From Opitutaceae bacterium (lineage in GTDB: Bacteria > Verrucomicrobiota > Verrucomicrobiia > Opitutales > Opitutaceae): 64,000 nt of DNA. A program made the position numbers and the translations under genes. Below are positions 31,184 to 40,102 of this stretch, piece by piece. Each line of letters starts with the position of its first letter. Positions within the stretch are counted from its first letter, which is position 1. The stretch lies in the NCBI GenBank assembly GCA_030693515.1, contig JAUYAK010000091.1:57309-121308 (forward strand). Reading direction: 5' to 3'. The notes beneath the pieces were generated by a model. The model ran no database searches. It saw nothing but the letters and a program-made list of their open reading frames with translations, and was not told the origin of the DNA.

Positions 31184-32878
31184 ATGCAATCCAGTCCTGA
31201 ACAGGTCGCCGCGGAAAAACAATTATTACGGGAAGCTCGCGCCAAAGGCGGACTCGCCACGGCGGTCGCTTACCTCAAATGCTCTGGTCCCGGCTGGCTG
31301 CAAGGGGCTATTACTTTGGGTGGTGGCTCGCTCGCCGGCAGCCTCTACCTCGGTGTCATCGGTGGCTATAGCCTGCTATGGTTGCAGGTCCTCGCGATGG
31401 CCATGGGCGTGATTATGCTCAGTGCGATCACCTACGTGACGCTTTCGACGGGCAAACGCCCCTTTCATGCGATCAAAGACCACATCAATCCCGTGCTAGC
31501 GTGGGGTTGGGCGATCGCCACGCTGGTGGCGAACATCGTCTGGTGCATGCCCCAATTCTCGCTCGCGACCGCGGCGATCCTCCAGAATTTGGCCCCCAGT
31601 TTACCGGAGACGATGGGGGCGACGGGATCAAAAGTAGCCGTCTGCCTGCTGCTGCTAACCGTCTCAATTGCGATCATCTGGCTCTACGACAGCGGACACC
31701 GAGGCGTTAAAATCTTCGAACTCATCTTGAAGCTCCTGGTCGCCGTCGTCGTGATCTGTTTCTTCGGGGTCGTCTTCAAAATCGCCACCAGCACCGAAGG
31801 TCTGGCGTGGAGCGAAGTGATGGCGGGTTTTGTTCCTGACCTCAGCCTGTTGAGCCAACCGGCAGCCACCTTCAACGCCGCCTTGGCCGCTACCGGCAAT
31901 TATGCCGGCCACTGGAGTGCCCTGATTGTCGCCGACCAACGCGACATCATGATCACCGCCGCCGCCACGGCCGTCGGCATCAACATGACTTTCCTGCTGC
32001 CCTACTCCCTGTTGAAAAAAGGTTGGGATAAAGAATCGCGCGGCCTCGCCATCTTCGATCTCAGCACCGGACTACTGATCCCCTTTGTTTTGGCCACCAG
32101 CTGCGTGGTGATCGCCGCCGCTTCGCAGTTCCACGTGAAACCTCAACCTGGCGTCATCGATGGGCGGGCCCCTGCCGTCATGATCGGGCAATACAACACG
32201 CTGCTCACGGGCCGGCTAAAGGCTGAAATTGGCCTCGGATCCTTCAATCAATTGTCCCCCGAAGGCCAGAGGGCTTCCCTCGCGGCCCTGCCCGAGGGCG
32301 ACAAGCAGATGGCCGCGATGCTCCTCCGGCGGGACGCGTTTAACCTCGCCTCAGCGCTCGAAAGACTGACCGGCAAGACGGTGGCTCATTACGTCTTCGG
32401 CATTGGGGTGCTCGCCATGGCGCTCTCCACCATTGTCATGCTGATGTTGATCAGCGGATTCACGGTGACGGAAGTTTTCGGACTCCCGCAACATGGCTGG
32501 CCTCATCGACTGGGTTGCTTGTTGGCGGGCATCGGCGTGCTCGGGCCGTTCATTTATTCGGGTAAAACGCAATTCTGGCTCGCCGTGCCCACGAGTGTCT
32601 TCGGCATGACTTTGCTCCCGATCGCTTACTTCACTTTCTTCCTGATGATGAACAATCGCTCCTTGATGGGTGGGGAGATTTTGCGCGGCGGGAAACGCAC
32701 GCTCGTCAACCTCTTGATGCTCGCGACACTATTATTGGCCGGATTTGGCGCGGGTTGGGCCATCTGGAGTAAGACCCAGTGGATCGGCGTCGGCGCCGTC
32801 GCGGCCTTCGTGGCCCTCGCCGTCGTCGTTCACTTTGTCCGCCCTCCGAAAAAAGTCGCGGCCGAGACTTCGCCGTAG
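31184..32878 (+). CDS. NRAMP-like membrane transporter, divergent
   Basis: A 564-residue protein with about 11-12 membrane helices. It resembles NRAMP metal transporters (GPGWLQGAITLGGGSLAGSL near the start, then GNYAGHWSALIVADQRDIMITAAATAVGINMTFLLPYSLLKKGW). In classical NRAMPs the first helix has the metal-binding D-P-G-N. Here the equivalent stretch is TLGGGS, without the Asp and Asn. The substrate may therefore differ from Mn2+ or Fe2+, and it might move Mg2+ or another solute (inference). A soluble loop at about 315-390 is larger than usual. Standalone gene followed by a weak hairpin. Confidence 0.8.
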   Translation: MQSSPEQVAAEKQLLREARAKGGLATAVAYLKCSGPGWLQGAITLGGGSLAGSLYLGVIGGYSLLWLQVLAMAMGVIMLSAITYVTLSTGKRPFHAIKDHINPVLAWGWAIATLVANIVWCMPQFSLATAAILQNLAPSLPETMGATGSKVAVCLLLLTVSIAIIWLYDSGHRGVKIFELILKLLVAVVVICFFGVVFKIATSTEGLAWSEVMAGFVPDLSLLSQPAATFNAALAATGNYAGHWSALIVADQRDIMITAAATAVGINMTFLLPYSLLKKGWDKESRGLAIFDLSTGLLIPFVLATSCVVIAAASQFHVKPQPGVIDGRAPAVMIGQYNTLLTGRLKAEIGLGSFNQLSPEGQRASLAALPEGDKQMAAMLLRRDAFNLASALERLTGKTVAHYVFGIGVLAMALSTIVMLMLISGFTVTEVFGLPQHGWPHRLGCLLAGIGVLGPFIYSGKTQFWLAVPTSVFGMTLLPIAYFTFFLMMNNRSLMGGEILRGGKRTLVNLLMLATLLLAGFGAGWAIWSKTQWIGVGAVAAFVALAVVVHFVRPPKKVAAETSP

Positions 32879-32894
32879 GCGTCGACTGGTATAG

Positions 32895-32914
32895 CCGGCT
32901 TATTCTCCGGCTTT
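32895..32914 (+). terminator. weak hairpin after the transporter gene
   Basis: AGCCGG, an eight-base loop, then CCGGCT, followed by TTTGAG only. The stem is six base pairs and the T-run is short, so it is at best a weak intrinsic terminator. Confidence 0.4.
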
Positions 32915-32999
32915 GAGCGTCCGGCCTGGTGTTGATCCACGGTAATAATTTCAAAAAAGGGGGGGGCACCACGCCCGCCCGTATCCGATCAATGATCAC

Positions 33000-33254
33000 T
33001 ACCACCTGCGTGCGGCCGGACTTCCGGCCGATGCCGGTCGTGATTATGAGGACGACCACTGCGATTTCGACCAGCCGGACAACAATTTCGTCGCCGCCAC
33101 GGGGGCGCATGTCTAGTGGGGCTTCTTCGACTTCCGTCGCGCCGGCGAGCCGTTCGCCGAAGGATGCCAAAGCGTCCCGGTTGAATGGAGCATCAGCGCA
33201 CCGCGCAAACAGGCGTTCTTCACCCAGCTCCGGAAGATTACCGGAGAGCGTTAG
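33000..33254 (+). pseudogene. C-terminal remnant of an unknown protein, internal UAG
   Basis: One frame reads YHLRAAGLPADAGRDYEDDH, then NNFVAATGAHV, a TAG at 33114, then WGFFDFRRAGEPFAEGCQSV and SISAPRKQAFFTQLRKITGE and a stop. The wording is protein-like on both sides of the TAG (WGFFDFRR..EPF.EG.QSVPV.WS). It could be the end of a carbohydrate-active enzyme, but I cannot name one. No start and nothing homologous upstream are present. Confidence 0.5.
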
Positions 33255-33504
33255 TCGCGCGGAGCCGGAGCGGTATTCGGCACGCGGGGGCATAACCCCT
33301 TCCGCCTTCGTTCGGCCGTCATTGGGTTGCGCCCCTCGGCGGGGAGGGCGGCGAGAAATTCGTCGAGGGAGGGGAGGGTTTTGGCATGTGTCTAGCGTGC
33401 GGCCTGCGGCTCAGTGAACAAACGTGCATAGGTGCCGCGCGTGCGGCAACAAGCTTGCGTCGCGTTTTTCCCGGGCCCACAACGCGGGGCCTCCCTTCGA
33501 CGCG

Positions 33505-34824
33505 ATGCCCCGATTCTATCCCTTGATCCGACTCGCTACTTTCGCCGCGCTCTTGGTTGGCGGCATGCAATCGCTGTCGGCCGACGATTGGCCGCAGTGG
33601 CGTGGGCCGCAACGCGATGGCGTCTGGCGCGAGACGGGGATCGTCGAAAAATTTTCTGGCCCGCGATTGCAACCCGTCTGGACCGCCGCCGTCGGCCCCG
33701 GCTACAGCGGGCCGACTGTCGCCGGGGATCGCGTTTTCCTGACGGATCGCGTCAACGCGCCCGAACAACAGGAGCGTGTGTTGTGCTTTGATCGAGTCAC
33801 CGGCCGGCCGCTTTGGACCCACACCTACGCCTGCATTTATCGCGACATCGACTATGCGCTTGGTCCTCGGGCCGCCGTGACGGTCGTCGACGGGCGGGCT
33901 TTCGCCTACGGTGCGATGGGGCACGCGCACGCCCTTGACGCCGCAACGGGCAAGGTGCTCTGGGCGCGCGATCTAGCGACCGAATACGGAGCGAAGCTAA
34001 ATGTCTGGGCCCTGTCTGGCGCGCCGCTTGTCGTGGACGACCTCGTGATCTTCCAGGTCGGCGGGCCGCCCGACGCGTGCGTCGTCGCGCTCGACGTGAA
34101 GACCGGCCGCGAGCGTTGGCGCGCGCTCGACGGACAGCCTTCCTATTCCGCGCTGCGTCTGGTCCGTCTCGGTGAGCGCGAGGTTGTGCTCGCGTGGACC
34201 GCCTTTTGGATCGCCGCCCTCGACCCCGCCACCGGCAAAGTGTGGTGGAAGGAGCCTTACAAGCCGGCCAACATGATCCTCAATGTCGGCGATCCCGTGC
34301 TCGACGAGTCGGGGACGAAGCTTTTTCTCTCCGCCTTTTACGACGGTGCGCGGCTCTACGAACTGCCGCGTGACCGATCGCCGCCCACGCAGCTCTGGCA
34401 GCGGAAGGGCGTGAACGAGCGCAGGACCGACGCCCTGCACAGCATCATCATGACCCCTTTCGTGCGCGACGGCTACGTCTACGGGATTGATAGCTACGGC
34501 GAAATGCGCTGCCTTAATCTCACGAACGGCGACCGCGTTTGGGAGGATACGACGCTGCTCGCCAATGGCCGCTGGGCCACGGCGTATTTCGTGCAACACG
34601 GGGACCGCACCTGGATTACCACGGAGAAAGGCGAAATCGTGATCGCGAAGCTGACGCCGGCCGGGTTTGAGCGCATCAGCAGCGCGCACTTTATCACGCC
34701 CGAGACGCCGCTGCGCAACCGCCCGCATCCGATTGCGTGGTCGCATCCGGCCTACGCCCATCGCAGCCTGTTTGCGCGCAACGATTCTCAGCTCGTGTGC
34801 ATTTCGCTCGCCGCGGCGCCGTAA
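33505..34824 (+). CDS. PQQ-binding-like beta-propeller protein
   Basis: About 439 residues from MPRFYPLIRLATFAALLVGG, a signal peptide ending near LSADDWPQWRGP. The DWPQWRGPQRDGVW opening is the hallmark of secreted PQQ-like propellers common in Verrucomicrobia and Planctomycetes. Repeats of about 45 residues each carry a D..TGK..W pattern (DAATGKVLWARD, DVKTGRERWRAL, DPATGKVWWKEP). No evidence of a bound cofactor or catalytic residue is visible. Likely a periplasmic scaffold or sugar-related enzyme partner. The start is set by the signal peptide; longer upstream frames are not protein-like. Confidence 0.88.
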   Translation: MPRFYPLIRLATFAALLVGGMQSLSADDWPQWRGPQRDGVWRETGIVEKFSGPRLQPVWTAAVGPGYSGPTVAGDRVFLTDRVNAPEQQERVLCFDRVTGRPLWTHTYACIYRDIDYALGPRAAVTVVDGRAFAYGAMGHAHALDAATGKVLWARDLATEYGAKLNVWALSGAPLVVDDLVIFQVGGPPDACVVALDVKTGRERWRALDGQPSYSALRLVRLGEREVVLAWTAFWIAALDPATGKVWWKEPYKPANMILNVGDPVLDESGTKLFLSAFYDGARLYELPRDRSPPTQLWQRKGVNERRTDALHSIIMTPFVRDGYVYGIDSYGEMRCLNLTNGDRVWEDTTLLANGRWATAYFVQHGDRTWITTEKGEIVIAKLTPAGFERISSAHFITPETPLRNRPHPIAWSHPAYAHRSLFARNDSQLVCISLAAAP

Positions 34825-34975
34825 TCGGGAGGCGGCGGAAGCAGTTCAGAGTCCAGAGGTGCCGTCTTGGTCCCTCTCCTTTGGCTTGGTTCTCCGGCCG
34901 CTTCTTCATCACGTTCGGCCATCCGTTGCAGGATTGTCAGCCTCCCCAATTATCCGGTTACTTTTCTTCGATCCC

Positions 34976-35656
34976 ATGAGCACCCCAGCCTCACGGTCCA
35001 GACTTCGCGTCAACTGCTTCAGCGTCTCCCTCGACGGCTACGGCGCCGGCCCGCGGCAGGATCGCTCGAATCCGCTCGGCGTGGGCGGCACGGCGCTGCC
35101 GGAATGGTTTTTCCCGACGCGCACGTTTCAAACCATGCACGGCGGGGGCAAGGAGGGCACGACGGGTATCGACGATGATTTCGCGGTGCGCGGCATGGCT
35201 GGCCTCGGCGCGTGGATTCTCGGCCGCAACATGTTTGGCCCGATCCGCGGCGCGTGGCCCGACGACCAGTGGAAAGGCTGGTGGGGCGACACTCCTCCCT
35301 ACCACGTGCCGGTGTTTGTGCTCACGCACCATGCGCGCGCCCCGCTCGTGATGGCGGGCGGCACCACGTTTCACTTCGTGACCGATGGCATCCACGTGGC
35401 GCTGACTCGCGCGCGCGAGGCCGCGCAGGGGAGGGATGTGCGCCTCGGTGGCGGCGTCGCGACGGTTCGCCAATACCTGCAAGCCGGGTTGATCGACGAG
35501 CTGCATCTGGCGATCTCGCCCGTGCTCCTTGGCCAGGGAGAAAAGTTGTTCGCAGGTCTTGATCTGCCCCAGCTCGGCTACCAGCGCACCGAGCACGTGC
35601 CCTCGGCCCACGCCACTCACGTCGTCTTCACGAAACGCGCGCCGTGGTTCAGGTGA
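34976..35656 (+). CDS. RibD C-terminal/DHFR-like reductase
   Basis: A 226-residue protein of the dihydrofolate-reductase-like fold (RibD_C family). It starts MSTPASRSRLRVNCFSVSLDGYGAG. Features include the SLDGY segment; AWILGRNMFGP with the ILGR motif; VFVLTHHARAPL; the cofactor-binding loop VRLGGGVATVRQYL; and LIDELHLAISPVLLGQGEKLF. Members reduce pyrimidine or other carbonyl/imine substrates with NAD(P)H. A broken copy of the second half lies at 26204-26578. Frames upstream of this ATG are not protein-like. Confidence 0.88.
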   Translation: MSTPASRSRLRVNCFSVSLDGYGAGPRQDRSNPLGVGGTALPEWFFPTRTFQTMHGGGKEGTTGIDDDFAVRGMAGLGAWILGRNMFGPIRGAWPDDQWKGWWGDTPPYHVPVFVLTHHARAPLVMAGGTTFHFVTDGIHVALTRAREAAQGRDVRLGGGVATVRQYLQAGLIDELHLAISPVLLGQGEKLFAGLDLPQLGYQRTEHVPSAHATHVVFTKRAPWFR

Positions 35657-35714
35657 CCACAATCGTTTCGGCCTGACTTCGTCCGGCTGCGCCGCGCGCT
35701 TCGCCAACTGTCTG

Positions 35715-35732
35715 AGTCAAGACATGACCCTC
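35715..35732. repeat. short dispersed repeat (SDR)
   Basis: AGTCAAGACATGACCCTC followed by ACCGGC. The same core (TTCAAGACATGACCCTC, TCCGGC) is at 42561-42583, and a relative (AGTCAAGACCTGACGTG) is near 42675. Similar sequences commonly lie beside REP-associated transposases, none of which is present here. Confidence 0.45.
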
Positions 35733-35804
35733 ACCGGCTGCTCGGCTCAGAACGGCTGCTGTGACCGACCGTTTCGGCGCCGGCTTGGTTGCAAGCCTGC
35801 GAAC

Positions 35805-38204
35805 TCAGCTCTGGGGAAGTTCGTATACCTCGACCAAGGCAGTGCCGGAGGTGTTGTCGGTGCCCGTCACTTGGGCGCTGTAGGCGCCGGGGTCGAGGCT
35901 CAGGATCAGGGCGGCATCCTTCGAGCCGGACGAGAGTGGGAACGCGCCAACTTGAAGCCCCGCCGCTTGCAAGACGGGATCGTCGTTCCAGTCGTTGTTT
36001 CCCGCGATGATGGCGATGTTGTTCTGGAAGATGTTCAATCGCGGATCGAGCAACGCATTGCTGACACCGAAACCAATGAGCCCGGGCCCGATGGCGCGCA
36101 CCAGCAGGCGCTTCCTCACGTTGCCTGCGATCACGAAGCCGGCGATCAACGGATTGTGGGAGTCGACGGGTGCGCGGGCGGACATGTTCACGAGCCGGCT
36201 GTTGCCGGTGATGTTGGCATCATAGACTTCAGCCAGCGCGATTCCCGCGTTGCCGTTGGAAGGCGTCACCCAGACAGTCAAAGCCCCGGCGCCGACGGTC
36301 CGAAGCAGCGCGGCATCGACGCTTGATCCCGGAAGGTCAAATGCGCCGAGGCGGATTGCCGCCGCAGCGATCTGGGGGGCGTTGGCGCTCCGGCCCCAAT
36401 CATCGTTTGAGTCGACCACGACCGGGCCTTGGTAGAGGGATATCTTGGGATCCTGCAGGGCGCCGGCCACGCCGAATTGCGCGAGGGCGGCTCCGATGCC
36501 GCGAATCAGCAGCGGTTTTTCTGCCCCGGCGACGACAAATCCGACGATCAAGGCGGACGCGTCGTTTCCGGCGGTCGTGCGCACCGAGAGATTGGCGAAC
36601 CTGCTCGAGAGAACGGTGATGGTGGCGGGCGGAGCAGTGATGCTGCCCGCCGCGTTGCTGACGACCACGGTGTAGATGCCGGCCGTGTCGGGAATGACGT
36701 CGGACAACGTCAGGGTCGCGCCGGTGGCACCCGGCAGATCCACGCCATTTCGCTGCCAACGATAGGAGAGGGCGGTGGAACTGATGGCCGTGACCGAGAG
36801 CGTCGCAGACTGACCGTCCACGATGGACCGACTGAGCGGTTGCAACGCGATGGAAGGTGGCAAGGCGATCGCCAGCGACACGGGAACGCTTCGGTTCGAG
36901 CCGGCGATGTTCGTGGCGGTCACACCATACGCGCCCGCATCTTCGCCGCGCGCGCTGGCGATCGTCAGGGTGCCGGACGTGGCGCCAGGAATGTCCACAC
37001 CGTTTTTCTGCCACTGATAGGTCGGGGTGGGCGTGCCCGTGGCTTGTGCGGTCAGGATCGCGCTGGCGCCGGCCACCACGGTTGCCGGGCGCGGCACGAC
37101 GGAAAATGTCGGCGCATATACCGGCAGCCGCTGGCGGATGGTGTAATTGCGCGTGTCGGCGATAAAAAACCGGCCGGCCGCATCGATGGCGATGCCATCG
37201 GGCCAGTTGAACCGGGCGTCACGGTCCGGGCCGTCGGTTGCGCCGCTTAGCCCGGGTTGGCCGATGATCGTGGTCACCGCGCCGGCCGGGGTGATCCTTC
37301 GAATCACCTGCATTTCCCTCTCGATGAGATAAATGTCGCCCGACGGAGCGATGGCCATGCCCTGAGGGTATCCGAAATAGGCGCTCGAGCCGATGCCATC
37401 AATGATGCCGCCTCCGTTGCGATTGCCAGCCAGAGTCGTGACTATTCCCGCGGGCGTCACTTTTCGAATCAACCGCCAGCCGGCATCTGAAACGATGAGG
37501 TTGCCAGCCTTGTCGAGGACGATCCCGGTTGGGCTGCCGAATCGTGCGTTCGTGCCGGTGCCATCGAGGGGTTCTCCGAGGCTGCCGTTGGAGTGGGGCG
37601 CGCCGGCCAGCGTGGTGACCAGGCCGGCAGGCGTGATCTTGCGGATTGCATAGCTCGAGGTGTCCGCGACGTAGATCGTTCCGGCGTCGTCCACGACGAT
37701 TCCGCGCGGCGCGCGAAGGCGGGCGTTGGCTCCCAGGCCGTCAACGGTGCCGAATTGGCCGAACGCACCCGCGAGCGTGGTGACGACGCCGGCGGGGGTG
37801 ATCTTGCGAATCATGGAGTCGTAGTCGCCGACGTAGAGATTCCCTTGCCGGTCAATCGCGAGTGCCTGGGGACTCAGGAAGCGCGCGGCCGGACCGGTGC
37901 CGTCGGCGTGGCCGGAAAACCCCGCCGTTCCGGCAAAGGTTGTGACCATTCCGTCCGGTGAAATCTTTCGAATCACTGCGTTGTTGGTGTCGGCCACGAA
38001 CACGTTGCCGCTGGCGTCGACGGCGATTCCGGTCGGCGAATTGAAGCGGGCGTCTGATGCCGCGCCGTTGGTTGCCCCGACCACGCCCGTTTTCCCGGCG
38101 ATCGTCACAGTCATCATTTCCTGAGCCGCGAGCGGGCCCAACAGGCCGGCGCAGAGTGTGAGAACCAAGGCGCGTCTCAATAGGCCGTTAGCCTTGGGGT
38201 GCAT
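35805..38204 (-). CDS. large secreted NHL-repeat/Ig-like protein
   Basis: A 799-residue secreted protein from MHPKANGLLRRALVLTLCAG. About six NHL-type propeller repeats fill residues 30-350 (GIAVDASGNVFVADTNNAVIRKI; AIDRQGNLYVGDYDSMIRKI), each ending in VTTLAG. Two Ig-like domains follow at about 350-510, with YQWQKNGVDIPGATSGTLTI and YRWQRNGVDLPGATGATLTL. The last 290 residues are two copies of a module with LLIRGIGAALAQFGV or LLVRAIGPGLIGFGV, ALQDPK..LYQ or ALLDPRLNIFQ, and DDW. This architecture is common in large extracellular proteins of Opitutaceae. Role probably adhesion or scaffolding; no enzymatic residues seen. Confidence 0.92.
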   Translation of the reverse strand: MHPKANGLLRRALVLTLCAGLLGPLAAQEMMTVTIAGKTGVVGATNGAASDARFNSPTGIAVDASGNVFVADTNNAVIRKISPDGMVTTFAGTAGFSGHADGTGPAARFLSPQALAIDRQGNLYVGDYDSMIRKITPAGVVTTLAGAFGQFGTVDGLGANARLRAPRGIVVDDAGTIYVADTSSYAIRKITPAGLVTTLAGAPHSNGSLGEPLDGTGTNARFGSPTGIVLDKAGNLIVSDAGWRLIRKVTPAGIVTTLAGNRNGGGIIDGIGSSAYFGYPQGMAIAPSGDIYLIEREMQVIRRITPAGAVTTIIGQPGLSGATDGPDRDARFNWPDGIAIDAAGRFFIADTRNYTIRQRLPVYAPTFSVVPRPATVVAGASAILTAQATGTPTPTYQWQKNGVDIPGATSGTLTIASARGEDAGAYGVTATNIAGSNRSVPVSLAIALPPSIALQPLSRSIVDGQSATLSVTAISSTALSYRWQRNGVDLPGATGATLTLSDVIPDTAGIYTVVVSNAAGSITAPPATITVLSSRFANLSVRTTAGNDASALIVGFVVAGAEKPLLIRGIGAALAQFGVAGALQDPKISLYQGPVVVDSNDDWGRSANAPQIAAAAIRLGAFDLPGSSVDAALLRTVGAGALTVWVTPSNGNAGIALAEVYDANITGNSRLVNMSARAPVDSHNPLIAGFVIAGNVRKRLLVRAIGPGLIGFGVSNALLDPRLNIFQNNIAIIAGNNDWNDDPVLQAAGLQVGAFPLSSGSKDAALILSLDPGAYSAQVTGTDNTSGTALVEVYELPQS

Positions 38205-38366
38205 GCGTGTAGTGGCCACTGGCCTGGGGTAGCGGGACGGGGTCATGGGGTAGCGAGAGGGGTAGCAGGACGGGAACACGTCTAGATTTTTGACATGGGT
38301 GCGCTGGCCGCGACCACGGTGAATTTTTTGATGAGGTCTAGATCGATGGCGACGGACTTCATCCGG

Positions 38367-38861
38367 TCAATCTGTGCGCAGGGTCTTGCGTCCCGCCTGG
38401 GCCAGCGCGGCCTTGGCCCCTTGGTTCATTCCGCGAGCGGAACGAGCGCGTTTGCGCATCACAGGGTATTGTTCCGGCCAGAGCGCTTCGGGTGTGTCGC
38501 TGTGGAGATACTGCATCTCGCCCTTGGCCGTGAAGCGGTAGAGCGAAAGGGCATGGGCATGCGGTTTCTTTCGCACCGGCGTGGAGTCGGTGACGATGGC
38601 GCAAAAATCCCACCACGGTTCACCGGCACGAGCGATGAGCCGGCCAAGTGCGCGCCAGTATTCCTCGGCGACCGCGATGAGCACCACCGGCTCGGCGATC
38701 GTCAGCATCAGGCCTCGGGTGGTGTGCTCGGCCACGATCCGACCATTGCGCGGAGGCTGGCGCTGCCAGAGTGCATTGAGTCGGCGCACCTGCGCGGCCG
38801 TGGCTGGGATCGGCACGTGGAAGAAAGCCGTCTCGATCGCGAGATTGGTTTGGATCGGCAT
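38367..38861 (-). CDS. hypothetical protein, copy A of a local paralogue pair
   Basis: A 164-residue protein from MPIQTNLAIETAFFHVPIPA. It is about 85% identical over 140 residues to the product of 41330-41869, and the two part ways only at the C-terminus. Conserved blocks include VPIPATAAQVRRLNA, PPRNGRIVAEHTTRGL, VVLIAVAEEYW, GEPWWDFCAIVTDS and HSDTPEALWPEQYP. It lies 13 bases downstream of a PemK-like gene, so it may be the third gene of that unit. No known family; the paired Trp/Asp/His residues hint at an enzyme but give no function. Confidence 0.72.
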   Translation of the reverse strand: MPIQTNLAIETAFFHVPIPATAAQVRRLNALWQRQPPRNGRIVAEHTTRGLMLTIAEPVVLIAVAEEYWRALGRLIARAGEPWWDFCAIVTDSTPVRKKPHAHALSLYRFTAKGEMQYLHSDTPEALWPEQYPVMRKRARSARGMNQGAKAALAQAGRKTLRTD

Positions 38862-38874
38862 CGGGAACTGGATT

Positions 38875-39213
38875 CTACAGCCCGAAAATCTCCCGCAGCT
38901 TGCGCTTGATCGCGAGTTGGCGCGCCGTGGAAACGCGGGTGTGGCGTTTCAGGATATCGTCGCGGGCAAACTCGATCACGAGATGGCAGCGGCAAACCGT
39001 CTTGTGTTCGAAGCCGTCGGCGGAATCGAGAAACACCTCATGTGACCGCAGGGGCCGGTCCGGCGGCCGCAGCGTGCTGCACACGAGGCCGTTCAAATTG
39101 CGGAAATCGGTGTTGCCCGCGAGCTGGTCGGGCGAAAGCAAGACGAGGTAGTGGGGATTGGTCGGAGTGGGATAGGGCACCAAGACGGTGTCCCACTGGC
39201 GCAACTGGCTCAC
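38875..39213 (-). CDS. PemK/MazF-like protein, possible toxin
   Basis: A 112-residue protein from MSQLRQWDTVLVPYPTPTNPH. The pattern of WD.VLVPYP, YLVLLSPDQL, LVCSTLR and a C-terminal HLVIEFARDDILKRHTRVS strand-helix resembles the PemK/MazF RNase fold. The usual RP.lV core is altered to HYLVLLS. The gene starts inside the end of an upstream 57-residue basic protein gene (ATGA-like overlap 39210-39213), the layout of an antitoxin-toxin pair. If so it would cleave RNA. Confidence is moderate because no catalytic residue set can be proved. Confidence 0.6.
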   Translation of the reverse strand: MSQLRQWDTVLVPYPTPTNPHYLVLLSPDQLAGNTDFRNLNGLVCSTLRPPDRPLRSHEVFLDSADGFEHKTVCRCHLVIEFARDDILKRHTRVSTARQLAIKRKLREIFGL

Positions 39214-39383
39214 GGCCGACGGGCAGCCAGACTACGGGCAGCGGCGGCGCTGATGGCGTTGTCGAGGGCGATGTCCTCGGCGGTCAGCTCAAACTTGAAC
39301 GGCTTCTTCGCGCGGGCAGTGGTCTTCTTGGTCGCGGTGCGGCGAAGCGAAGGACGCGAAGGCAGGAGCGTGGCGGCGGGCAT
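39210..39383 (-). CDS. small basic protein, possible antitoxin of the PemK-like pair
   Basis: A 57-residue protein from MPAATLLPSRPSLRRTATKK. The basic first half could bind DNA. The second half, KPFKFELTAEDIALDNAISA, is an acidic amphipathic helix. Its stop overlaps the ATG of the PemK-like gene by four bases, so the two are translationally coupled. It does not match a named antitoxin family that I recognise; the role is inferred from position and size. Confidence 0.5.
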   Translation of the reverse strand: MPAATLLPSRPSLRRTATKKTTARAKKPFKFELTAEDIALDNAISAAAARSLAARRP

Positions 39384-39586
39384 GGTCGGAGTGTGCAAGC
39401 CTGCGGCCGGTTTTCAACTCCGCGGTTTGATGACTCAGGGCCTGCACCGAGATTGTGAGAAGCCGCGGCCTGATCGCTGGGACCTCGACGGATCGTTCAA
39501 GAGGTCAGACATGATCTCGTCTGTCTCCCTCGGTCCTGGATCATCCCCTTGCCGCTCCCTATCCACCCCGCCAACCTGCGCGCCCG

Positions 39587-40102
39587 ATGCCGTTGCTGAC
39601 CATTGTGCCGCCAATGCCGGGCGCCGAGAGCCGCTTCAAACCGTTTGTCGATTTCGTGCAGGCTTCGGGCTGGGAGGCGGAATTTGTCCGCCTCGACTGG
39701 ACGGGTCGCCAGCCGAACTTCGACTCGACCGAGCTCTTCCGCCAAGTCGACGCCCAGACCGCGGGCAAGGTCGTGATGGGTTTTTCCCTCGGCGCGGTCT
39801 ACGCGCACCTGGGGGCGTTGCGCGCCCGACACCTGATTCTCGGCTCGATCTCGCCGTTCTTTTTGGAAGATGACGACGAGCCGCAGCGTTGGATGATCTC
39901 CTACCGCGCCGGTAACGCGCACACGCCGGCCGAGGTGCTCGTGGGCGCGTTGGAAGACGAGCAGATGCACCGCCGCGCGATCGCCGTGCGCGACTTCTAT
40001 CGCCAGCCCAGCTTCACCGTCGTCCCCGGCGCCGAGCACGAGCTCTGGCATCCCAGCTACCTCAACGCGATCAAAGCGGCGTTGGACCGCGCAGGAGCCT
40101 AG
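39587..40102 (+). CDS. small alpha/beta hydrolase-like protein
   Basis: A 171-residue protein from MPLLTIVPPMPGAESRFKPF. The strand-elbow-helix GKVVMGFSLGAVYAHL (G-F-S-L-G at about 65-69) is the nucleophile elbow of alpha/beta hydrolases, and HELWHPSYLNAI near the end offers the catalytic histidine. It is much shorter than typical members (250-300) and lacks a cap. Probably a serine esterase-like protein. Single gene. Confidence 0.7.
   Translation: MPLLTIVPPMPGAESRFKPFVDFVQASGWEAEFVRLDWTGRQPNFDSTELFRQVDAQTAGKVVMGFSLGAVYAHLGALRARHLILGSISPFFLEDDDEPQRWMISYRAGNAHTPAEVLVGALEDEQMHRRAIAVRDFYRQPSFTVVPGAEHELWHPSYLNAIKAALDRAGA

Noticed and set aside
36429..37250. 273-codon frame opposite the NHL/Ig-like gene
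   Set aside because: Antisense shadow; Gly/Arg/Asp-rich without motifs.
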